Origin: Pacificitalea manganoxidans
GTDB taxonomy: Bacteria > Pseudomonadota > Alphaproteobacteria > Rhodobacterales > Rhodobacteraceae
Assembly (NCBI RefSeq): GCF_002504165.1
Contig: NZ_CP021404.1
Span: 3,100,001 to 3,164,000, forward strand
Direction: 5' to 3'
DNA length: 64,000 nt
Below the pieces are notes generated by a model, which searched no databases, had not been told where the DNA came from, and saw only the letters and a program-made list of their open reading frames with translations. Made by a program: the position numbers and the translations under genes. Position 1 is the stretch's first letter. Each line of letters opens with the position of its first letter. Below, piece by piece: positions 28,013 to 36,712 of the stretch.

Positions 28013-28249
28013 GGCAATGTCCTTTCACGCTCAATCTGGGGCCGCATCCCCGCATTTGCCAGTGCGGCCCCGGCGCGCGGCAGGCAGCTTGCGTTGCGTC
28101 ACCCTGCTAGCTATCGTTTCCCTCATTGATTGATCAGACGTCATCGCCGTGGCGGCATTTTCCGAACCGGGTCTTTTTCCCGACAGGCGGTGACCAAGAC
28201 CGGAGCGATTTGCAATGCGCCGTCTTCTGGCCCGCCGGGGTGGGATATC

Positions 28250-28609
28250 ATGCTGAAATTGAGCGAAAGCCAGCGTGCCGCGCTGGCCTCGGACCGCGTG
28301 GCGCAATTTCACGCACGCGGCGTGGCGCATCTGCGCGGGCGTTACCCGCGTGAGACTGCGCAAACCACGGATGCCGATCTGCGGACGCTACTGGACGCCG
28401 CGATTACGCGCGGCAAACCGTGGCGGGTGACCTCGGAATTCGATGTGCTGCGCCTCTCTGAATGCCTGCTGCTGCATGGTCCTGATTTTGCCGTGACCGA
28501 GGCGTTTACATGGGCGCGTCACATCCTGCGCCGCGATGACCTGACCGGGCGGCAGAAAATGACCGCGATCGCCGATTACGAAGCGTTTCACGCCGGGGTG
28601 TCGCGCTGA
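28250..28609 (+). CDS. 119-residue putative adaptor/chaperone-like protein, first gene of accessory run
   Basis: I cannot assign a known function. The protein is all-alpha by pattern: it opens LKLSESQRAALASDRVAQFHARGVAHL, has TDADLRTLLDAAITRGKPW and the DVLRLSECLLLHGPDF stretch, and closes with LTGRQKMTAIADYEAF. This outline (an N-terminal helix, a helix that ends HL..RYP, a DV..L...LL.GP.F segment, and a C-terminal KM..I) resembles the small helical proteins often encoded beside VgrG/PAAR-linked genes, from memory and not checked. GGGGTGGGATATC precedes the ATG. Its stop overlaps the next start as TGATG, so the two are translationally coupled. The 237 bases upstream are non-coding and probably hold the operon promoter. 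Confidence 0.7.
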   Translation: MLKLSESQRAALASDRVAQFHARGVAHLRGRYPRETAQTTDADLRTLLDAAITRGKPWRVTSEFDVLRLSECLLLHGPDFAVTEAFTWARHILRRDDLTGRQKMTAIADYEAFHAGVSR

Positions 28610-30132
28610 TGGGCACTGCGATCCGACGCCCGCTCGACCCCGCCGCCTGTGCCGAGGCCGACGCGCAGATCTACGCGGCACACGAACATGACCCCCGGCC
28701 CAACGCGCTTTATACCGCCGACGGGCGCCGCAAACCTCTCGATGCGACCGATCCCGCGCAGGAGGAGCTGCGCGAGGAATGGCGTCAGGCTTATGCACAG
28801 GCGGGCGGCGGTGTCGAAGACCCCGATGCTCCGCCTGACATCCCCCCCGACGAGCCGGTGCAACCCTGCCCTTTGCGCCCTGCCCCACGTCCGCCCCGCG
28901 ACGGGCCGAACCCGACGATCACCGCGCGCTGGTCAAAGCCCGAGGTGCTGCCAGACCAAAACTCCGCCTATCCGCCGGGCCGTGCGCCGTTCGACACCGT
29001 TCCCGACAGCGCCAAGGTCGAGATGCTGGTCGATGTTACCGACGTTCCCGACGGCACCGCCGCAACCATTTATGTGCTGCGCTGCGTGGGCGGCGGCATG
29101 GTGCGGCGGGGGCAGGTTGGCGGGCTGAGCGTGCAGGGCGGGCAAGTGAAAACCGCCGAAGGCAAGCGCCCGACCTTTACATGGGACGCCAGCCACGATC
29201 CGTGGCGCTACTGGGACAAACCGTTTTTCTACTTCCACGTCCGTGTCGATTATCGCGGACTTAGCGCCACGACCCCGAAGGATTATATGGGCCAAACCGC
29301 GCAGACCTGTCGCGTTGCCTATTGGTCGGTCACATATGCGGACAGCACATCGGGGCTGGCAGGTGTGCTGCCCGAAGCCCGTAACGTGAAGCGACGGCTT
29401 GACGCTGTGGCGCATTCGCAATGCGGACTGAACAACACCACGGGCAATACCAGTTACGCCAATCTTGGCTCGCTCATTCGCAACACCTACGCCTTTCACG
29501 AAGGCTCGCACGGGCATGTGTCCCACCGGCTCAATCACATGCCGTCGAGCCACGCCCAGGACGGCGCGGTCGATCCGCCGAGCTTCTCCTATTTCGGCGC
29601 AAAGGGGCGGCTGCCGCTGGGGCCGTGGCGCTCGGTCGTGTCGATTGGCAACCATCGCCCTGCTCTGGCCACAGTGCCCGCGCCGACGCGGTTTTCCTTT
29701 GGGGCGGGCGGCCAGATCCGCATCCATCAGACCGGCAGTGAACATTTCGGACGGGCGCGGGATTTCCCATCCGTGCCAAAGGTTCTGACCTATCTGTCCT
29801 GCTGTCTGGCGGGGTGGGAATCCTCGCTCGCGCGGTCCATCGTCAATCGCGGCTGTCAAAACGTCATCGCGTTCCGGCGCACAATACCGGACAACGATGC
29901 CGCCACGCTGGGGCATACGATCTTCCGCGAGTTTGCCAAGGCCAAGCTGAACCCGGCCAAGGTGCCCGATATCTTCTACCGGGAGGCCACGCCCTATCAC
30001 AGCAGCATGCGACCGATCCTCTATGGCAAGGGCGCTGGCACGGCGACGCCGTGGAATGCCAATCCCGTCACGCGCGCCTGCGAAGCCGCCGATCAGGCCA
30101 TCGCGTATCAAGCCAACAAGAAGTGGATGTAG
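28609..30132 (+). CDS. Putative CHAT/caspase-like peptidase with N-terminal beta-sandwich, candidate effector
   Basis: A 507-residue protein without a signal peptide. Residues about 1-65 are charged and helical (NALYTADGRRKPLDATDP, then LREEWRQAYAQAGG), followed by an Asp/Pro-rich linker ending EPVQPCPL. Residues about 100-245 look like a beta-sandwich (ARWSKPEVLP, VEMLVDVTDVPDGTAATIYV). The C-terminal part has a His-rich motif FHEGSHGHVSHR (H297, H301, H303, H306) and TYLSCCLAG (C398, C399), then SLARSIVNRGCQNVIAF and DNDAATLGHTIFREF. In the CHAT/caspase fold a His in a H..GHG-type motif and a Cys in LSxC form the catalytic dyad, and the LAR...G...VI....DDxA tail follows; the match is by pattern only. 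If active it would be a cysteine protease; an inactive or binding role is possible. Confidence 0.6.
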   Translation: MGTAIRRPLDPAACAEADAQIYAAHEHDPRPNALYTADGRRKPLDATDPAQEELREEWRQAYAQAGGGVEDPDAPPDIPPDEPVQPCPLRPAPRPPRDGPNPTITARWSKPEVLPDQNSAYPPGRAPFDTVPDSAKVEMLVDVTDVPDGTAATIYVLRCVGGGMVRRGQVGGLSVQGGQVKTAEGKRPTFTWDASHDPWRYWDKPFFYFHVRVDYRGLSATTPKDYMGQTAQTCRVAYWSVTYADSTSGLAGVLPEARNVKRRLDAVAHSQCGLNNTTGNTSYANLGSLIRNTYAFHEGSHGHVSHRLNHMPSSHAQDGAVDPPSFSYFGAKGRLPLGPWRSVVSIGNHRPALATVPAPTRFSFGAGGQIRIHQTGSEHFGRARDFPSVPKVLTYLSCCLAGWESSLARSIVNRGCQNVIAFRRTIPDNDAATLGHTIFREFAKAKLNPAKVPDIFYREATPYHSSMRPILYGKGAGTATPWNANPVTRACEAADQAIAYQANKKWM

Positions 30133-30135
30133 CCG

Positions 30136-30621
30136 ATGCCGGTGCAGGATAATGACAGCTTGCGCGCGCAGGCGGATAGGCTGGCCGCGCGGCATCTCAA
30201 GGGGCTGTTTCAGGTGCCCATCGTGATCGAAGGCGTGGCCGAAGACAGCCAGTGGGAGCCGATCCTGCAGCGGCAGATCTACCAGCGTGATTACAACGTC
30301 TGGGCTGAGGTCACGGAACTGGACGTCACGCTGGATGCGCAGGGGCGGATCACCGGCTTTCGCGATCGCTGGCGCACGCAGATCGCCGCCGATATCGCCC
30401 ACGACCGGTCAGATGACGGCACCCTCCTGTCCATTGCCGAAACCACGGGGCTGGTCAGCCCGCATGCGCGCGTGATCGAGGTCACGCTCCCTGAAACCGG
30501 CCCTGTCGAGGTTCGGGTCAACCAATATGTCCCGGGCTTTCCCGCGTGGTTGACCCTGTGGCTCGACACCGTGCGCGCGCAGGTCGTCGCGCTGCAGGTC
30601 TCGATGTGGGACGAGCCGTGA
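30136..30621 (+). CDS. 161-residue protein of unknown function
   Basis: Not recognised. It is soluble, with no signal peptide or membrane segment. A helical N-terminus (DSLRAQADRLAARHLKGLFQ) precedes mostly beta-strand-like sequence with regular alternation (VWAEVTELDVTLDAQGRITGF, VEVRVNQYVPGFPAWLTLWL). The gene starts 3 bases after the stop of the CHAT-like gene, so it is almost surely in the same operon. An immunity or accessory role is a guess based on position only. Confidence 0.7.
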   Translation: MPVQDNDSLRAQADRLAARHLKGLFQVPIVIEGVAEDSQWEPILQRQIYQRDYNVWAEVTELDVTLDAQGRITGFRDRWRTQIAADIAHDRSDDGTLLSIAETTGLVSPHARVIEVTLPETGPVEVRVNQYVPGFPAWLTLWLDTVRAQVVALQVSMWDEP

Positions 30622-30649
30622 TGGCACAGCGCATAAGGAACCCTGCACC

Positions 30650-30910
30650 ATGACCGAGGACGAAGCCCGCGTGATCGCGACCCGTGCCATTGGCCGCTGG
30701 GGCACCGATGGCAGCTACACGGTGACCGATGCGGAGATGAAGGTGATCGAAGTGCAACCGGGCGCGCCGGTCGATCAGCGCCCCGAAGGCTTCGCCCCTC
30801 AACGGGATGTGCTGGTCTGGGAGGTGCGCCTGTCGGACGGACGGATGCGCGCCGACATCGCCATCGACGACGCCAGCGGCGACATCGTTCGTGTCCTGAA
30901 ATCCCGCTAA
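30650..30910 (+). CDS. 86-residue PepSY-like protein
   Basis: A small soluble protein. The pattern of an N-terminal helix (TEDEARVIATRAIGRW), then VLVWEVRLSDGRMRADIAID and DASGDIVRVLKS, resembles the helix plus beta-hairpin with a terminal D..TG.I of PepSY domains, some of which inhibit proteases. No signal peptide is present. AAGGAAC precedes the ATG. It lies 28 bases after the previous gene and 12 before the next. Confidence 0.65.
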   Translation: MTEDEARVIATRAIGRWGTDGSYTVTDAEMKVIEVQPGAPVDQRPEGFAPQRDVLVWEVRLSDGRMRADIAIDDASGDIVRVLKSR

Positions 30911-30922
30911 GGAGTTCTGCGC

Positions 30923-31447
30923 ATGGCCACCCCATTCGAGATTGCCCGCGACTTTCACCGCGCCTTGCTGGAGCGGGAGCTTGTCCGGCGGGGTGAGGTG
31001 GACGCGGTGCATTACCTTGACGACCGGATGCGGCTTGCCGAACGCGATGGCACGGCCGATGGCCAAGGCGGCGGCACGGTGCGCGCGGCGGTTTTTGGCG
31101 CTGCCGAAGGTTATCAGGTCAAGATCAACGCCGTCACCGGAACGCCGACCGGCTGGTATCTGGAGGCCTTGGCGACCGGCGGCGACGAAACCACCCCACC
31201 CGACCAGATGATCGACATTGCCCGCAGTGCCGCCGCGCCGCCCCCCGATGCGCTGCTTGAAATCGCAGCCTATGAGACCAACGCCGACCGCACCGTGTTC
31301 CGCGCCCGCTGGACCCACACGCTCGGTGGTATTCCAATCGAGGGCGATTATATTGAGGTTCTGGGAAATGGGGCGCGGGCCAAGCCTTTTGCCCTGAGCC
31401 GCCACTGGCGCAATCCGCGCCCGGGTGCCCCGCCGGAGGAACGCTGA
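30923..31447 (+). CDS. 174-residue protein of unknown function
   Basis: Not recognised. Soluble; helical N-terminus (FEIARDFHRALLERELVRRGEVDAV) and a C-terminal beta-rich part (FRARWTHTLGGIPIEGDYIEVL) that resembles the second strand pair of PepSY-like repeats. TAAGGAG gives a strong ribosome site before the ATG. Its stop overlaps the next start as TGATG. It may be related in fold to the 86-residue protein just upstream. Confidence 0.68.
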   Translation: MATPFEIARDFHRALLERELVRRGEVDAVHYLDDRMRLAERDGTADGQGGGTVRAAVFGAAEGYQVKINAVTGTPTGWYLEALATGGDETTPPDQMIDIARSAAAPPPDALLEIAAYETNADRTVFRARWTHTLGGIPIEGDYIEVLGNGARAKPFALSRHWRNPRPGAPPEER

Positions 31448-31932
31448 TGCGTATCGCGCGACCGACCCTGCCCCGTGTCACATCACGGCGAACCGCGCCA
31501 CGGCGTATGGCTCTGGCGCTGTGCACGGCGCTGGGAGCCACCGTTTTGAGCAACCTGCCCCTGCCCGCCGGAGCCGTCAGCATGACCGAACACTGCTTTT
31601 CTGACATGGGACTGCAACTGGCCGCGCAGACACCCGTCGTCACTGTGGTCGCTGTCCAACTCGACGCGCTGAACGAAAGCAACCTTGGCAGCCGTGGCGC
31701 GCGGCTCGACCTGCGGGCGCGGGTGTTGTGGTCCGGGCATGACGCCGTGCCAGAGGTGCTGGGCGTAGCGCAGTTCCACCCGGGCCGGTCATTGGGTGCC
31801 GTGGGTCAGGCCTCGATCCTGCTGCTGGGCAATGAGCCCGATCTGGCCGTGTGGCAGGTGCTTGACGGTTTTCCGGCCCGCACAGGCACCCCCCGCGCGG
31901 AGGCCGAAGCCTGCCTTGCCGGGCTGGGCTGA
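31447..31932 (+). CDS. 161-residue exported protein of unknown function
   Basis: Last gene of the run, translationally coupled to the one before. A long Arg-rich N-region (RRTAPRRMALALCTALGATVL) and a hydrophobic stretch ending LPAGA look like a Sec or Tat signal with cleavage near residue 38. The mature part contains two Cys (C46 and a C-terminal EACLAGL Cys) that could form a disulfide in the periplasm, and a strand-rich core (VVTVVAVQLDALNES, ARLDLRARVLWSG). A periplasmic immunity or accessory protein is possible. Confidence 0.65.
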   Translation: MRIARPTLPRVTSRRTAPRRMALALCTALGATVLSNLPLPAGAVSMTEHCFSDMGLQLAAQTPVVTVVAVQLDALNESNLGSRGARLDLRARVLWSGHDAVPEVLGVAQFHPGRSLGAVGQASILLLGNEPDLAVWQVLDGFPARTGTPRAEAEACLAGLG

Positions 31933-31947
31933 CCGAACCCGATTGCC

Positions 31948-33018
31948 TCAGACGCCGCCGGGCAGCAACAGCGAGCTGTCACCATAGCTAAAGAACCGGT
32001 AGCGCTCGGCGATGGCATGGTCATAGACCTCGCGCATCCGCGCCTGCCCCATCAGCGCCGAAACCAGCATCATCAGGGTCGATTTCGGCAGGTGGAAATT
32101 GGTCATCAGGCCATCCGCGATGCGGAATTCGTAGCCGGGATAGATGAAAATGTCGGTCTCGCCGTCCCACGGCTCCATCCGGCCCTCTGGCGTGGCGGCG
32201 CTCTCGATCAAGCGCAGCGCGGTGGTGCCCACCGGGATGATCCGCCCCCCCGCCGCACGGGTGGCGTTGATCTCGGCCGCAGCCTGCGCGCCGACTTCCC
32301 CCCATTCGGCATGCATCCGATGGGTGGTGACATCATCGACCTTCACGGGCAGGAAGGTGCCCGCCCCGACATGCAAGGTCACCTCGCTGAAATCCACCCC
32401 CATCGCGGCGATCCGCTCCAGCAGCGGCTGGTCGAAATGCAGCGATGCGGTGGGTGCAGCAACGGCACCGGAATGGCGCGCGAACACCGTCTGGTAGTCG
32501 GTGTGGTCCGCCTCGTCCGCAGGGCGCTTGGCCGCGATATAGGGCGGCAGCGGCATCGCGCCGGCCTGCGCCAGCGCCGCATCGAAATCATTGCCGGTGA
32601 CGGAGAAGCGCAGATGCACCTGCCCCTCGGCCCGCCCCTCGACCCGGGCGGAGAAACCGGGCGCGAACACGATATCCTCGCCATCGCGAACCTTCTTGGC
32701 GGGTTTGGCCAGCGCGGCCCAACTGCCATCGCCGCGCGGCTCCAGCAGGGTGATGCCGATCCGCGCCGCCGTCGCGCCCTCGGCCCCGTCGCGATGACGC
32801 AGCCCGGACAGGCGCGCCGGTATGACACGCGTATTGTTCAGGATCAGCCGGTCGCCCGGACGCAGGAAGGACGGCAGATCGGTAACCACCGCGTCCCGCA
32901 ATGAGCCACCCGGCACCTGTCCGTCCGCCACCAACAGCCGCGCGGAGCTACGCGGACGCGCGGGGCGCGTCGCGATCAGATCCTCAGGCAGGTCGAAATC
33001 AAAATCCGAAAGTTTCAT
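31948..33018 (-). CDS. queA: S-adenosylmethionine:tRNA ribosyltransferase-isomerase
   Basis: A 356-residue enzyme of queuosine biosynthesis that transfers and isomerises the ribosyl group of SAM onto preQ1 at tRNA position 34. Family motifs are [34 protein letters not shown], and the C-terminal [19 protein letters not shown]. Length is normal. It is convergent with the accessory run (15-base gap) and downstream of the AsmA-like gene on the same strand. Confidence 0.97.
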   Translation of the reverse strand: MKLSDFDFDLPEDLIATRPARPRSSARLLVADGQVPGGSLRDAVVTDLPSFLRPGDRLILNNTRVIPARLSGLRHRDGAEGATAARIGITLLEPRGDGSWAALAKPAKKVRDGEDIVFAPGFSARVEGRAEGQVHLRFSVTGNDFDAALAQAGAMPLPPYIAAKRPADEADHTDYQTVFARHSGAVAAPTASLHFDQPLLERIAAMGVDFSEVTLHVGAGTFLPVKVDDVTTHRMHAEWGEVGAQAAAEINATRAAGGRIIPVGTTALRLIESAATPEGRMEPWDGETDIFIYPGYEFRIADGLMTNFHLPKSTLMMLVSALMGQARMREVYDHAIAERYRFFSYGDSSLLLPGGV

Positions 33019-33072
33019 GATGCGTGGCTCTAGGCCGCTTGGCCCGCCCGTGCAAGATCCCGCAGCCGCGCG

Positions 33073-36000
33073 TCAGTTCGCCAGCCGCGGCGCGGGCTTG
33101 CGGAAGATCTCCCGGAACATGCCGGGCGTCAGGAACGACAGCGGATTGACCGACACATCTGGCTGCGCGATGGGGCCGGTCATTTCGTAATTCACACCGA
33201 ACACGCCCTCGCCCTTGCGCGAAATCACCTGTCCGATGCTGTTGACCACATAAATGGGCGACGCGACGCCCTGAAGGTTCAGCAGCGCCCGCCCCATATC
33301 GACAACCCCCGCGACCGACAGGCCCAGCGATGGCCCGACAGCGGACGCGCGCGTGATTTCCACTGCCGTGGGGGTTAGGCGAAACACGCCCTCGACCTCA
33401 TTGAACAGCAATCCGGGGCCGTTCAACTGATCCAGCAGCCCGACGACGGAAATGGTATTGAGCAGGGCCGCCAGCCCCGGCGCGGACTGGGCGCGAATGT
33501 TCTCGATCTTGACCGATCCGTCATAGTCACCGGGGGCTCTGGGGCGCATCGACACGTCGAGCGTGCCGCCAACGCCCTTCTTGTAAAGGCCGGAGCCCGC
33601 CAGAACACGCCCCGCATCATCCGAGCGCAAGCGCAGCGCGGTGCCGCGATCCGTGGGCACCAGCGTGCCGGTCACCTGACCTGCGCCATTGACCCCGGCT
33701 GTGAAATCTCCGTTCAGGCCGCCTGTCGTCGACAGCCGCCCACGAAACCCGGTCAACGCGATGCGCTCCGATACCGTGACGCGATCCAGCGCAAGCGTGA
33801 TGGGCGCGCCCTCCCGCGCGGCCCCGCCGCCACCCATTGCACCCCCCTCCGGCATGGCGCGCAGATCGACACGGCCCCCGGTCACCGCGACGGCAGGCGG
33901 CACGCCCCGCCCGCGCCCAGTCAGCGTCACGGCCCCGTCGAACCAGCCCGCAGCGACCCGGTCGAACCGCGCCTCACGCAGACCAGCACCGTCCGGTTGC
34001 AACGTGATGCGCCCCTCCGCGGTCAGCCCCGGCGCGGTCAGGGTCAATGTATCGACCTGCGGCGCGGCACCGAGCTGCCCGTCCACCGTCAGGCTGCCCC
34101 GCGTCGCTGCGGGTTTCGTCCAGCCGATCTGGGGAATACTGAGCCCGACCCGGTTGAGATCCGACGTCACCTGAAACCGCGGCTCGGCGCCTGCGTGCAG
34201 ATCCAGCCGGAACCCGGCCTGCCCGCGCCCGCTAACCATGCCATCGGGCAGGGCGATGTTGAATGTGTCCAGCGCCGCGCGGCTCAGTTCCGTGACGCCC
34301 TCGACATGGCTGTGACCCCGGCCCTCCGGCCCCAGCGGATTGATCCATTCCGCCGTGACAGGCAGCCCCGACAGCTCCCCGTCGCCGCCAATCGCGATTT
34401 GTGTGTTGGACGCCTCCAACGCCAGCGTATCGGCCCGAAGCACCTGCCCCGGCACCACCTGATCAGAGCGGATGTCCCGCAAAGTGCCGCTGACCTGCCA
34501 TGACACGTCGCTCATCCGTTCCTCGGGCGGCAGCGTGCGGCGGTCTTTCAGCACCAGCGCGATGCGGGCGTCGACCTCGGCATGGCCGTCGGCAATATCG
34601 ACGGGGCGCTGCGCCTTGCTCATCAGGCTCAATGGCGGCTGGTCCAGCAGCGACAGCGCCGCCGTCACCGGCCCGCCCGCCCGCAGGGTAATTTCTGCCG
34701 GGGCGGGCTTTTGCTTTACGTCGAGCACCCGAAACACGGTCCCCGCCATATCCAGCGTGCCACCTTCGGGAGCGACCATCTGACCCGATTCGACCGACAC
34801 GGTGAAGCTGTCCCCGTCGAGCGTGGCGTAGCCCCGCGCCTGTGTCACCGGTGGCAGGTTGCGCATGACCCGCACTTCGGCATCGCGAAATTCGAACACC
34901 GCAGACACCTGCGGGGTCCCGCCCGCGCCGGTGCGGATCGCCGCGCGGGCATCGAACACCTCGCCGCCGATGATGTTCTCGTCGAGCCATTTGCGCGTTT
35001 TGGCTGCGATCGTGACCGGCCAGAGCCGGGTGATCTGCGCGGGCGACAGATCGCCCAGTTCCACATCGGCGGAGGCCGACCAACCGCGCCCCTCTGCCAC
35101 GGCCTCGCCCTTGCCATGGATCTCGACCCCGTCGCCCAGCAGCAGGAACTGGCCCAGCTCGGCGCGGAAGGGATCGAAGCCGACCTTTACATCCAGTGCC
35201 CCGTCGCTGAATTGCGCCGGACTCTGCCACAACCCGTCCGGGTCAAGCCTGACATCGGAAAACCGCAACTGCCCCACCATCGCACCGGGCCAGCCCGCCG
35301 GGGTCAGATCTTCGAGATAGGCGTGACCGCTTGCGATTAGGCCTATCTGCGGCGCGTCCACCCGCACTTCGTCGAAGTCGATGCGCCGCGCCTGCGGATC
35401 GAACCGGAAATAGGCCCGTCCGCCGTCGAACCCAACGGGTGTCGCGCCCTGCCCCGCCTGCAACGCGCCCGCGCCTATCTCAAGCGTGCCGTAGAATGCC
35501 TCCAGCGTGCCGGCATCATCGACCGTGGCACGCATGGCGCCAGAGATCGGCGCGTCGAGAGGCTCCAACCACGCCAGCGCGGGTGCCTGCGCGCCAATAT
35601 CCGCCGCATTGATGCCGGTGACACTGGCCGCCAGCGTCGCGGCGCGGCTGCCCTTGCGCGAGGAAAAGCTGAGCGCCAATTGCGATGGCGCATCGGGCGG
35701 CGCGGCGGGGCCGATGGCTTCGGGGTCGGTCAGGGGCGCATCGGACGACCCATCCTGCACCACCGGTTGCGGGGCGGCGGGCGCATGAGGGCCCAGCATC
35801 TCATCGGTGAGCGACAGGTTGACCCGGAGGGACAGACGCTCCGCATCCTGTTCCAGCAGAAGCCGCCCGTCGCCCACCTCCCATGCCCGGCCAGCCCGGT
35901 CATCGCGGTATTCCACCGTGACGCCGCCCATTTCCACCACGCGGATCGGCTCCAGCCCCGGCAGTGCAAAGGTCGCATCCAGCGCATCGAGAAGATCCCC

Positions 36001-36603
36001 GACCGAGCCAAGCCCGCCCTCCGGCATCGACCCGCCAAACGCCAGATCGAAGCGACCGAAGGCATCCCGCCGGATCGCGATCCGCGCGGCATCGAGCCTC
36101 AGCGAGCGGGGCTGCACCCGACCGGCAAGCAGCGCGGAGCGGTCAAGTGCCGCGCGCAACCCCGGCACACGAACGATCTCCCGCCCACCCGGCGCGGTTA
36201 GCACCAGATCGGTAAACGCCACACGCGGCACGCCGCGCCGGTCAATCGTCAGCCCGACGCCGCCGATGTCCAGCCGATTGCCGCCGAGGCCCGGCTGAGC
36301 GGTGGTTTCAATCCGCGTGGCGATCCAGCCCGGCAGCGGAATTTCGCGCCCCGGCAGCACGGCGATCGCGACCCCGACGAGGATCAGCGCAATCACGGCC
36401 AAATCGAAGATCCACGCACAGACCACGGCGACCGGGCGCAGTGGGGACAGGTGCCGCCGGGCACGGCGCGGCTGACGAACGGGCGTGACAGGGCCACCCG
36501 CCGCAGGGGCCGGTGGGGAGGTCTCCATAGGGGGATGATGCAGGTCCGGCCCCTCCGGCGTCGTGCCGGGGGATGGAGTCTGCGCCTCGTCTGGCCTGTT
36601 CAT
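33073..36603 (-). CDS. AsmA-like/DUF3971 (YhdP-type) envelope protein
   Basis: A 1176-residue inner-membrane-anchored protein. After a Pro-rich cytoplasmic start, one membrane segment (AVVCAWIFDLAVIALILVG, residues about 50-72) leads into a very long beta-rich periplasmic part typical of the AsmA/TamB/YhdP superfamily, with a DUF3971 region and the AsmA C-terminal pattern near the end (NTISVVGLLDQLNGPGLLFN, GPSLGLSVAGVVDMGRALLNLQ). YhdP in E. coli helps move phospholipids to the outer membrane. AGAAGGACC precedes the ATG at 36603, preferred to the frame opening at 36654. Confidence 0.88.
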   Translation of the reverse strand: MNRPDEAQTPSPGTTPEGPDLHHPPMETSPPAPAAGGPVTPVRQPRRARRHLSPLRPVAVVCAWIFDLAVIALILVGVAIAVLPGREIPLPGWIATRIETTAQPGLGGNRLDIGGVGLTIDRRGVPRVAFTDLVLTAPGGREIVRVPGLRAALDRSALLAGRVQPRSLRLDAARIAIRRDAFGRFDLAFGGSMPEGGLGSVGDLLDALDATFALPGLEPIRVVEMGGVTVEYRDDRAGRAWEVGDGRLLLEQDAERLSLRVNLSLTDEMLGPHAPAAPQPVVQDGSSDAPLTDPEAIGPAAPPDAPSQLALSFSSRKGSRAATLAASVTGINAADIGAQAPALAWLEPLDAPISGAMRATVDDAGTLEAFYGTLEIGAGALQAGQGATPVGFDGGRAYFRFDPQARRIDFDEVRVDAPQIGLIASGHAYLEDLTPAGWPGAMVGQLRFSDVRLDPDGLWQSPAQFSDGALDVKVGFDPFRAELGQFLLLGDGVEIHGKGEAVAEGRGWSASADVELGDLSPAQITRLWPVTIAAKTRKWLDENIIGGEVFDARAAIRTGAGGTPQVSAVFEFRDAEVRVMRNLPPVTQARGYATLDGDSFTVSVESGQMVAPEGGTLDMAGTVFRVLDVKQKPAPAEITLRAGGPVTAALSLLDQPPLSLMSKAQRPVDIADGHAEVDARIALVLKDRRTLPPEERMSDVSWQVSGTLRDIRSDQVVPGQVLRADTLALEASNTQIAIGGDGELSGLPVTAEWINPLGPEGRGHSHVEGVTELSRAALDTFNIALPDGMVSGRGQAGFRLDLHAGAEPRFQVTSDLNRVGLSIPQIGWTKPAATRGSLTVDGQLGAAPQVDTLTLTAPGLTAEGRITLQPDGAGLREARFDRVAAGWFDGAVTLTGRGRGVPPAVAVTGGRVDLRAMPEGGAMGGGGAAREGAPITLALDRVTVSERIALTGFRGRLSTTGGLNGDFTAGVNGAGQVTGTLVPTDRGTALRLRSDDAGRVLAGSGLYKKGVGGTLDVSMRPRAPGDYDGSVKIENIRAQSAPGLAALLNTISVVGLLDQLNGPGLLFNEVEGVFRLTPTAVEITRASAVGPSLGLSVAGVVDMGRALLNLQGVASPIYVVNSIGQVISRKGEGVFGVNYEMTGPIAQPDVSVNPLSFLTPGMFREIFRKPAPRLAN

Positions 36604-36712
36604 TGCGGTCCTTCTGCTCGTGCCGCCCTTGCCGCGACCTTCCTTATCGCCCACAACGCACTAAAAAAGAAGTAACCGACAGCAGCCAGCCCGGCAGGAA
36701 GGACACATTCGC

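Noticed and set aside
28013-28249. An upstream extension of the 119-residue protein to 28130
   Set aside because: The added 40 residues are Arg/Gly-rich with no ribosome site at their start, whereas GGGGTGGGATATC precedes the ATG at 28250.
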